The position numbers were made by a program, and so were the translations under genes. A DNA stretch of 9,706 nt, from positions 1 to 9,706 of the forward strand of contig JAHFTZ010000052.1 of the NCBI GenBank assembly GCA_023265355.1, read 5' to 3'. Source of the stretch: Terriglobus sp. (GTDB lineage: Bacteria; Acidobacteriota; Terriglobia; Terriglobales; Acidobacteriaceae). The notes beneath the pieces are model-generated. The model was not told the origin of the DNA, did not search any database, and saw nothing but the letters and a program-made list of their open reading frames with translations. This document shows positions 1 to 5,500 of this stretch, piece by piece (position 1 is the stretch's first letter; each line of letters begins with the position of its first letter).

Positions 1-174
1 GGCATTGTGGAGTTCATGCCCCGCATGGAAGGCACAACGCTCCACGCCATCATCGCCCCGACCAAGAAGGCAGAAGCCCCGGCTCCACCGAAGAAGGTCG
101 AAACTTCAGCGGCTCCCAAAGCCCCCGAAGCAGCCGCACCTACACCGGTGGCAGAGACCGTTCCCCAGTCCTAA
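1..174 (+). CDS. C-terminal end of an unidentified protein (partial, cut by window edge)
   Basis: Frame 1 is open from the first base to a TAA at 172-174 and gives 57 residues; the start lies outside the window. The first part (GIVEFMPRMEGTTLHAIIAP) looks like the end of a folded domain. The rest is a low-complexity tail of Ala, Pro, Lys and Glu ending in VPQS, of the kind that extends beyond a conserved domain and is probably disordered. I do not recognise the family and assign no function. Support for it being real: the stop is followed 15 bases later by a strong hairpin terminator, and base composition fits the neighbours. The overlapping frame-2 reading that runs on to about 772 passes through the terminator and antisense to the next gene, so it is not preferred. 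Confidence 0.7.
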   Translation, partial: GIVEFMPRMEGTTLHAIIAPTKKAEAPAPPKKVETSAAPKAPEAAAPTPVAETVPQS

Positions 175-189
175 GCTTCACCGCACTAA

Positions 190-224
190 GACGAAAGGGC
201 GTGCCTCAGGCACGCCCTTTCGTC
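190..224. terminator. Strong hairpin terminator, probably bidirectional
   Basis: A perfect 16-bp inverted repeat (190-205 against 209-224) surrounds the 3-base loop TCA. The stem is GC-rich in its upper part, with AAAGGG/CCCTTT near its base. It starts 15 bases after the stop of the plus-strand partial gene and lies 155 bases beyond the stop of the minus-strand MerR/TPR gene, so it can serve either. There is no long T-tract after the stem; the T-run lies inside the right arm, followed by CGTCA, as in the second terminator of this window (1629-1659). Confidence 0.85.
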
Positions 225-314
225 ATTCCTACATGTTTGTCCTCCAGCAGCGAAGCCGGATTCTATCTAAAAACGCATCGTTCGCTCGAAGAACGCCCTG
301 GGCACAAACGGAAA

Positions 315-345
315 AGCAGATCCCTCCGCTTCGCTGCGGGATGAC
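315..345. repeat. Possible dispersed REP-like intergenic palindrome
   Basis: An imperfect palindrome lies at 320-342: arms ATCCCTCCGC and GCTGCGGGAT around the loop TTC, with 8 of 10 positions pairing. It is flanked by GCAG on the left and GACAAAA on the right. On the minus strand it reads as a 'TCATCCCGCAGCGAAGCGGAGGGATCTGC'-type element. From memory, units of this form are scattered between genes in Acidobacteriaceae and some other bacteria. Only one copy is visible here, so calling it dispersed is inference. It sits in the 155-base non-coding gap (225-379) between the terminator and the MerR/TPR stop. I see no gene in that gap. Confidence 0.45.
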
Positions 346-379
346 AAAACAGAGGGCTTGGGAAAAGAAACAAGCCGCG

Positions 380-1333
380 CTATCCCGCCTTCTGCCCCCG
401 TCGGCAGACAATACTCAACTTTTCCGTAGCCAGAATCCGTCGCGCCTGCGTCCGCGCGTGCGTCGCCCATGGGCCGACCGGGTCCAGCCGCACATACGCC
501 TGCCAGTATTTCAGGGCTTTCCGGCGCTGCCCCTGCCGCTCGTAGGCCAATGCGAGGTTGTAATGGGCGTCCGCGTACTCAGGAACCAGCGCAATGGCCC
601 GCTGGTAAGCCACAATGGCCTCTGGAAGCCGCTGGAGCTCGTCCAGGACGTTCCCAAGGTCGAAGAAGGCCAGGGCATAGAACGGATCGACCTCGGTGGC
701 GTAGCGGTACCTTTGCTCCGCCTCCTCGAACTCTCTCTGGTTGTAAAGAATCGTTCCCAGGTTGATCGATGACGCCGCATGCTTCGGCTGAATCCGCAGA
801 ACCTCGCGGTAGAGCTCGGCAGCCTCCGCCACGGTCGTGGGGTCTTCTTCCTTCTGGACGGCCTTCAGGAAGAGCTCCTGGGCCTGTTGTGCGACGCGGG
901 AGACTTGCTCCGCATCCGGTTTGCGGGTCGCCACCATCTGCGAAGGAAGCTTCCCCGCCAGCTCGAAGTCGAAGACCAACTGGTGCGTCTGCGGGTCCAC
1001 CAGAGCTCCGCTATGGCGGAAGACAAGCCGCGAACCCCGCGGAACCGGGCTGGCCTCGCGCAGGGGGTTCGGCATGCCCACCAGTCGCTGCATGGCGGAG
1101 ACCGAGTTGCGAATGTTTCGCGGCGAAATATGCGCCGCGCAGATCTCCCGCAGACGGCGGAGATGGGAAAGATCTTCAAAAGTGTAGGAATCGGCCACGT
1201 GCATCAGGCCGGAGCGCTGCCAAGACACAATCTGCCGCGCAGGCAGACGCAGAATCCGCGCCAGATCCTGACGGGTAAACCGCGTCACAGGCGAAGTCGC
1301 ATTCAGTCCCGCAATGGCAAGCGTTTCAGGCAT
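380..1333 (-). CDS. MerR-type HTH and TPR fusion protein, putative regulator
   Basis: Codes for 317 residues. Residues about 18-86 look like a MerR-family winged helix: FTRQDLARILRLPARQIVSW (helix-turn-helix), then SYTFEDLSHLRRLREI (wing and second helical pair) and a helical stretch ending near MQRLVG. Residues about 98-125 form a short beta-rich linker (RLVFRHSGALVDPQTHQLVF). From about 165 to 285 there are at least three TPR units with usual signatures (AELYREVLRIQPKHAASSINLG, EEAEQRYRYATEVDPFYALAFFDLG, AIVAYQRAIALVPEYADAHYNLALAY). There is no signal peptide or membrane segment, so it is probably cytoplasmic. Such fusions are, to my knowledge, frequent in Acidobacteria, with unknown targets. 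The start is placed at the ATG ending at 1333; a longer reading back to 1549 translates straight through tRNA-Thr and is rejected. No good Shine-Dalgarno is visible, so the exact start is uncertain. It lies 116 bases downstream of tRNA-Thr with no terminator seen between. Confidence 0.85.
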   Translation of the reverse strand: MPETLAIAGLNATSPVTRFTRQDLARILRLPARQIVSWQRSGLMHVADSYTFEDLSHLRRLREICAAHISPRNIRNSVSAMQRLVGMPNPLREASPVPRGSRLVFRHSGALVDPQTHQLVFDFELAGKLPSQMVATRKPDAEQVSRVAQQAQELFLKAVQKEEDPTTVAEAAELYREVLRIQPKHAASSINLGTILYNQREFEEAEQRYRYATEVDPFYALAFFDLGNVLDELQRLPEAIVAYQRAIALVPEYADAHYNLALAYERQGQRRKALKYWQAYVRLDPVGPWATHARTQARRILATEKLSIVCRRGQKAG

Positions 1334-1449
1334 GTCAGGTGCGAGTATGCGGCCACAGGCACGCACAATCAAGGCTTCGCAAGCGCCAAATGCAGAAAGG
1401 CGTGGATAACTTGTACCAACATGGGTTCCGGAGGCTACGGAAGGATGAC

Positions 1450-1525
1450 TGGAGCCGACGAGCGGACTTGAACCGCTGACCTGCTGATTACGAATCAGCT
1501 GCTCTACCAACTGAGCTACGTCGGC
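1450..1525 (-). tRNA. tRNA-Thr, anticodon CGU, CCA encoded
   Basis: The minus strand folds into a full cloverleaf: acceptor GCCGACG/CGTCGGC (7 bp), D-arm GCTC/GAGC with loop AGTTGGTA, anticodon arm GCTGA/TCAGC with loop TTCGTAA (anticodon CGT, reading ACG = Thr), 5-base variable loop AGGTC, and T-arm AGCGG/CCGCT with loop TTCAAGT. The discriminator base is U (1453) and CCA is encoded at 1452-1450. The body is 73 nt, or 76 nt with CCA. It is a single gene, not part of a visible tRNA cluster. The MerR/TPR gene follows on the same strand. Confidence 0.97.
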
Positions 1526-1536
1526 CTGCAAGGTCG

Positions 1537-1566
1537 ATTCTAACGGCAAGTTACCGGTTCCACCAA
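1537..1566 (-). promoter_or_regulatory. Candidate sigma-70 promoter for tRNA-Thr
   Basis: On the minus strand TTGGTG (1566-1561) and TAGAAT (1542-1537) are separated by 18 bases. The -10 matches TATAAT at 5 of 6 positions; the -35 is weaker but keeps TTG. The mature tRNA 5' end (1525) is 11 bases after the -10, leaving a leader of only a few bases, as is usual for tRNA genes. The assignment is by eye. Confidence 0.45.
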
Positions 1567-1864
1567 ACGCGCAATCCTATGCCCGCTCGCGAGTCCTAAA
1601 AGCGCCTTCAAACACCTCCGGAAACATGAAAAGGCCGCCCGGAAACCGGGCGGCCTTTTCGTCAGGGAGAATAGTTCCAACGGAGGCAAAGCCATCAGAA
1701 CTTTCTGGCGAAATACTATGTTTCATGGAAAGCCCATGTCAAGGATAAACCTCTGGCATATTCAAATACTTTAGAATCAACAATTTGGAAAAATCAAAGA
1801 ATCGCAGATCAATCTGCCTTCTTTGCCTTTTCTTCGCCTTTTTACAAGCTCTCTGGACGATCGT
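1567..1864. other. Non-coding intergenic stretch with one terminator
   Basis: About 300 bases lie between the tRNA promoter and the stop of the DUF6599-like gene. The part nearest that gene (about 1680-1860) is visibly less GC-rich than the genes around it, with many A/T runs. It contains the hairpin at 1629-1659 and a small palindrome GCAGAT-CA-ATCTGC (1804-1817) of unknown meaning. Only very short reading frames occur (for example an 18-codon one starting ATGTTTCATGG) and none looks like a gene. Confidence 0.6.
1629..1659. terminator. Strong hairpin terminator, bidirectional type
   Basis: A perfect 14-bp inverted repeat, AAAAGGCCGCCCGG (1629-1642) and CCGGGCGGCCTTTT (1646-1659), surrounds the loop AAA. 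A-run on one side and T-run on the other give a U-tract in either direction. On the minus strand it is the first convincing stop signal after the DUF6599-like gene, about 205 bases past its stop codon, and it protects the tRNA-Thr gene from readthrough. Confidence 0.88.
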
Positions 1865-3001
1865 CTACGGGCGCTGAGGCTCGATAGGCGGTTTGGAATG
1901 CTGGAGTTTCGTACTCGGTTTTCCACCGAGATCCAACCGGATGATCTCCATATCTTCGAGCGATGAGAGCGGCTTCCCCTGCATCTTGCGAATGAGCGCA
2001 CGCGCTCCGCCGAAGAAGACTCCAAGAATGGCTGCGGCGAACGTCATGATGCCGACGAAGGAGAGGATCTTCACCATCACGCTCGCCGTCTGCTGCACCT
2101 TGTCGACGAAGCCCTCCGGCTTGTTCCACGTGACCTGCATGTTCTCCGTCACCTTACCCACGAGAGCCGTCGCCTGCGCCTGCGTGAAGCCATGCGTCGC
2201 AATCGCCACCATCGTGCTCACACGGCGCACTGCTGTGTTCGGATCGGATTTGAATACGGCTTCAATCGCGCGGCTGCGATCCGAGGCGATCTGCGGCGTT
2301 GGGTAAAAGATCACGGCCAGCGTTCCGCTTCCCGGTCGGCCAGCGTAGTGTGCCGTAATAATCTCCGGCGATTTATTGAACTCCACCACATCCGCAGGGA
2401 GAGAGAAGCCAAGCTTCGCGTACGTCGCCGGTCCCACTGCGTAGCGAATGCTCTCTACTTCCAGACCCGGCTTGGGAAGGCGCGTCGGCAGCAGGGGCAG
2501 AGCGCCTTTTGTTCCACTCGGCTTCGGCAGCGTTGTCAAAAGGTCGCGCAGAGCCGACAGTTTGATTCCCTGCAGACCGATTGCCGTCACATCGACCGCC
2601 GTATCCCCCGCCCAGAACGCCAGGTGTCCCGTCGCAAGGGCGCAATCTTCGCCCAGCGTAGCCGAAGGATCGCAGCGGTGCATCCCCGCATGATGCAGCG
2701 TGAAATAGCTGTAAGCTCCCGTGGCGTCCTGCATCTCTGTGGCCGCGATGGTCAGTGTAGTCTTGCCGCCATCCGTCTGGTTGTACTCCGCGGTCTCGCT
2801 ACGCTTTACCCCGTACTCTTTGGCCTCATCCGGCGCGATGACGACCGCAGCGGGAGTGGTGCCGGTGCGATGAAAGACGCCGAAGGTCTGCGGAAGCAGA
2901 GGTGCGGGCGGAAGAGCGACGCTGGCGGGCGGAGGTCCCTGCGCAAGCACAGCCAGGGACAGAAGTGGAAGGAGCACAGCGGCGATACGAAGGGGACGCA
3001 T
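1865..3001 (-). CDS. DUF6599-like exported, membrane-anchored protein
   Basis: Codes for 378 residues; function unknown. The N-terminus is a signal peptide (MRPLR, then a hydrophobic core to about residue 20, with a likely cut near LAQG), followed by a Pro/Ala-rich stretch. Residues about 38-300 form the main extracytoplasmic domain, with a central AYSYFTLHHAG motif, Cys at 110 and 120 (possibly a disulfide) and an FWAGDTAVDVTA segment. Residues about 309-334 are a strong membrane segment, followed by basic ARALIRKMQGK and a roughly 40-residue tail with SLEDMEIIRLDLGG that would face the cytoplasm. This layout matches my memory of DUF6599 proteins of Acidobacteria, but I could not search. The gene lies 66 bases after the amidase on the same strand, so it is probably co-transcribed with it, and an envelope role is inferred from export and context only. 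No clear Shine-Dalgarno precedes the ATG. The stop is TAG at 1867-1865. Confidence 0.85.
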   Translation of the reverse strand: MRPLRIAAVLLPLLSLAVLAQGPPPASVALPPAPLLPQTFGVFHRTGTTPAAVVIAPDEAKEYGVKRSETAEYNQTDGGKTTLTIAATEMQDATGAYSYFTLHHAGMHRCDPSATLGEDCALATGHLAFWAGDTAVDVTAIGLQGIKLSALRDLLTTLPKPSGTKGALPLLPTRLPKPGLEVESIRYAVGPATYAKLGFSLPADVVEFNKSPEIITAHYAGRPGSGTLAVIFYPTPQIASDRSRAIEAVFKSDPNTAVRRVSTMVAIATHGFTQAQATALVGKVTENMQVTWNKPEGFVDKVQQTASVMVKILSFVGIMTFAAAILGVFFGGARALIRKMQGKPLSSLEDMEIIRLDLGGKPSTKLQHSKPPIEPQRP

Positions 3002-3067
3002 ACAGCCGTCAGACTACCACCGCACCGGGAAGGTGAGCAGCCCCCATTCGGTGCGCATCAGTGTGCG

Positions 3068-5377
3068 TCAATGCCCGCCAGTGTACGCGCCCGCCCCGCG
3101 CGCGGCCACACGCATCCCGCTCAGACCGCCGGCATAACGCGCCACGCCTTTATACAGACTCTCCGCCACCCGCTGGCGGTACTCCGGCTGGCGCAGCTGA
3201 GCCGCATCGCGCGGATTGGTCACAAACGAGATCTCCGCCAGGATCGAAGGCATATTCGCACCGATCAGCACCACAAACGGAGCCTTCTTCACGCCACGAT
3301 TCTTCAAACCCGCATTGCCCTGCTGCAATCCCTTGTAGAGTGCGTCCTCCACATCCGAGGCAAACTCGCGCGACTCGTCGATCTTGTCCTTGAGGGTGAT
3401 CTTCTTCACCAGGTCCGCAAGCTGGTGGATGCTCTGGTCGGAGACTGCATTCTCGCGCGCGGCGACATCCAGAGCGTCCGGAGAAGAGGTGAAGTTCAGG
3501 TAATACGTCTCCACACCCCGGGCCGTCTCGTCGCTCGAAGAGTTCGCATGCACGGAGATAAACAGATCCGCCTGCGCCTTGTTCGCAATCGCCGTACGCG
3601 TCTCCAACGGGATAAACGTGTCGTCGGAACGTGTGTAGATAATCTCCGCGCCGAGGTGATCGTGCAGCATCTTGCCCAGCCGCAGAGCCACATCCAGCAC
3701 CACGTCCTTCTCCATGATGCCGCCCGCGCCAAGCGTTCCGGAGTCGTGTCCGCCATGTCCTGGATCGATCACAATCCGCCCAATCTTCAGGCCCAACGCA
3801 CGCACCAGCGAGCGCTGCCCATCGGCCGTAGGCATGGCGGTGTGGTCCGCAGGAACGTCGGGATCACTGTCCTTCGCGACTGCCTTGCGTCGTCCCTTGC
3901 GTGCAGCTCCATTCGTGGATCCGCCAGCCACGGCAACCGCAGGTGGAGTTACAGGTACGCCCGTCGTACTGGCCACCTCTGCATCCGGCGGTCGCGGAGA
4001 AACAATCTGAGAGATGGGCCGGCTCGTAGGCTGCGTCGTCGCATTCTGTCGATCCGGCTGCTGACTCAGCGCGGCCACCTCGTGCGAAGAGAGCGTATGC
4101 GTCACCGTCGTGCTCGGCACATTTGCGACCGGAGCGGCGGAGCGTTCGGTCGTGGGAAAGCTGGGAAGCTGCGTACCCCGCGCCACGACGGAGGGCCGGG
4201 GTGCATCCGTAGGCGGCTTCTCCACATACGGCTTCGCCGAAGCAGGCGCACGGAAGACCGGAAGGTCAGGATTCGAAACCGTCGCCGTCGGCGCGGGCGT
4301 CGGCGTTGGATCACCCGTCGTCGGCGTCTTCTGCTTGCCGTGGATGTCGATGATCAGCCGATACGGATTCGGCAGAAGAAACGCCGAGTACTCCGTGACA
4401 TCGTTCACATCCAGAACGACGCGCGTCATGTCATTCGAGAACTGCGCGATGCGGATCTTCTTCAGGAATCCATCGTCCGTGACGGTGAAGCTCTTCCCCA
4501 TAAGCTCCTGCGCCAACCGCGTCCCATGCAGATCGAAGTAGATGCGATCAGGGTGCGGAACGCGCGCCGCCTCGTACTCAATGTCGTCCCCGAGGTCGAT
4601 CGCCACACGCGTGTACGTCGGCGTGCTCCAGTGACGAATGCCCGTGACAGAAGCCAGGCGTCCTGGCTTGCGTGGCGCGGTGTGCTGCGGCCCCGGAACA
4701 GGCGCAGCCGCAGAAGAAGCGACTGCTGCACTCGCTGCGGCAGACCCCGGAATCACCACCGGCGTGGCTACCGCTACTGGCTGAGGAGCAGGTGCAGAAG
4801 CGATCTCCGCATTCTGAGCAGACGCGGCGACAGGAGTCGACGTCCGCCCCGCGCGCAGATCCGCGAGCGCCGTCTGCGCATCGGCCACCTGGGATGCACG
4901 CGGATACTTCTCTATATAGAGTGAGTACTTTTCTTTCGCCAGCTTCGTGTCCGCGAGATCGTTCTGCGCAATCTGACCTTCGGCAAACAGAGCAGAGATG
5001 CGCAGGCTCGACGTCGGATACTGCGTCCGCAAAAACTCATACTGCCCGATCGCATTGCGCAGCGCCTTCTGGTCGTGGAGCACGCGGCCCTCATCGGCCA
5101 GCAACGAGGCCACCGTAAAGATCGCGTCCGGCGCCTTCAGAGCACTAGGGCTGTCGTGATAGATCACGCGATAAGCGTCCATCACCACCGTGTAGTCGTT
5201 GCGCGTGCGCGTCTCAGGGGGCTCTTGAAGCAAAGTTGCGCGCGCACTTTCGGCAAGCTCCCACGGCGTCTGCTCCGGAGCCTTGCGCTTCGTTGCTCCA
5301 TGCGCAAACAGAAATGCGGAGCCAACGCAGAAAGCAACGGCGATAAGAGAAGAGCGAGATGGAATGCGTGCTGTCAT
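3068..5377 (-). CDS. N-acetylmuramoyl-L-alanine amidase (AMIN plus Amidase_3), AmiC-like
   Basis: Codes for 769 residues. The enzyme cleaves the amide bond between N-acetylmuramic acid and L-alanine in peptidoglycan, in the periplasm, normally to split the septum. A signal peptide covers residues 1 to about 27 (hydrophobic LIAVAFCVGSAFLF, AHG before the cut). Residues about 38-175 are helical and TPR-like (AIGQYEFLRTQYP, KEKYSLYIEKYPRASQVADA). An Ala/Pro linker follows, then an AMIN domain at about 242-348 (RVAIDLGDDIEYE, IYFDLHGTRLA, RLIIDIHG), which in this family targets the protein to peptidoglycan or the septum. A long Pro/Thr/Ser-rich linker (about 349-525) leads to Amidase_3 at 530-750. 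Zinc and catalytic residues are intact: H541 in DPGHGG, E556 in GIMEKD, H610 in SVHANS and E715 in ILAEISFVTN. It is much longer than E. coli AmiC (about 417 residues) because of the N-terminal module and linkers. It sits between alaS and the DUF6599-like gene. Confidence 0.93.
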   Translation of the reverse strand: MTARIPSRSSLIAVAFCVGSAFLFAHGATKRKAPEQTPWELAESARATLLQEPPETRTRNDYTVVMDAYRVIYHDSPSALKAPDAIFTVASLLADEGRVLHDQKALRNAIGQYEFLRTQYPTSSLRISALFAEGQIAQNDLADTKLAKEKYSLYIEKYPRASQVADAQTALADLRAGRTSTPVAASAQNAEIASAPAPQPVAVATPVVIPGSAAASAAVASSAAAPVPGPQHTAPRKPGRLASVTGIRHWSTPTYTRVAIDLGDDIEYEAARVPHPDRIYFDLHGTRLAQELMGKSFTVTDDGFLKKIRIAQFSNDMTRVVLDVNDVTEYSAFLLPNPYRLIIDIHGKQKTPTTGDPTPTPAPTATVSNPDLPVFRAPASAKPYVEKPPTDAPRPSVVARGTQLPSFPTTERSAAPVANVPSTTVTHTLSSHEVAALSQQPDRQNATTQPTSRPISQIVSPRPPDAEVASTTGVPVTPPAVAVAGGSTNGAARKGRRKAVAKDSDPDVPADHTAMPTADGQRSLVRALGLKIGRIVIDPGHGGHDSGTLGAGGIMEKDVVLDVALRLGKMLHDHLGAEIIYTRSDDTFIPLETRTAIANKAQADLFISVHANSSSDETARGVETYYLNFTSSPDALDVAARENAVSDQSIHQLADLVKKITLKDKIDESREFASDVEDALYKGLQQGNAGLKNRGVKKAPFVVLIGANMPSILAEISFVTNPRDAAQLRQPEYRQRVAESLYKGVARYAGGLSGMRVAARGAGAYTGGH

Positions 5378-5452
5378 GGCTTCGACGGACCTTGGGAAAG
5401 GGTCCGTTCGGCTTCAGTTTACCGACCCACCAAGGTCAACCGGCCCGCAATC

Positions 5453-5484
5453 GCCGGGGGGTGCTCATGCTGGCACCTCCCGGC
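5453..5484. terminator. GC-rich hairpin between alaS and the amidase gene
   Basis: A 12-bp stem (5453-5464 with 5473-5484; 11 Watson-Crick pairs plus one G/T position) encloses the 8-base loop TCATGCTG. It begins 16 bases after the alaS stop on the minus strand. No T-tract follows on that strand, so a classic intrinsic terminator is not shown. It could be a weak or Rho-assisted terminator, an RNA-processing or stabilising hairpin, or chance in GC-rich DNA. The rest of the 123-base gap shows nothing recognisable. Confidence 0.4.
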
Positions 5485-5500
5485 AAAATCGGGAATTTAT

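Noticed and set aside
5..772. Open frame of 255 codons on the plus strand
   Set aside because: It runs in a different frame from the partial gene, through the terminator at 190-224 and antisense to the TPR region; composition is Arg/Pro/Ser-rich without domains.
1400..1409. TTATCCACG on the minus strand, one base off a DnaA box
   Set aside because: A single near-match, without further boxes, an AT-rich unwinding region or dnaA/dnaN nearby; not evidence of an origin.
1334..1549. N-terminal extension of the MerR/TPR gene to an ATG at 1549
   Set aside because: It would translate through the whole tRNA-Thr; residues such as VAQLVEQLIRNQQVSGSSPL are the familiar false translation of a tRNA gene.
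1777..2025. An 82-codon minus-strand frame at the end of the DUF6599-like gene
   Set aside because: It overlaps the supported gene in another frame and is Arg/Ser-rich with no ribosome binding site or domain.
3020..3055. GCACCG ... CGGTGC inverted repeat in the amidase to DUF6599-like gap
   Set aside because: Only six pairing bases with a 21-base loop and no T-run; too weak to call a terminator or attenuator.
2192..4924. A 910-codon open frame on the plus strand, antisense to the amidase and DUF6599-like genes
   Set aside because: The translation is Arg/His-rich with no domain, crosses the gap between two well-supported genes, and is what GC-rich antisense frames produce. The minus-strand genes have signal peptides and intact catalytic motifs.
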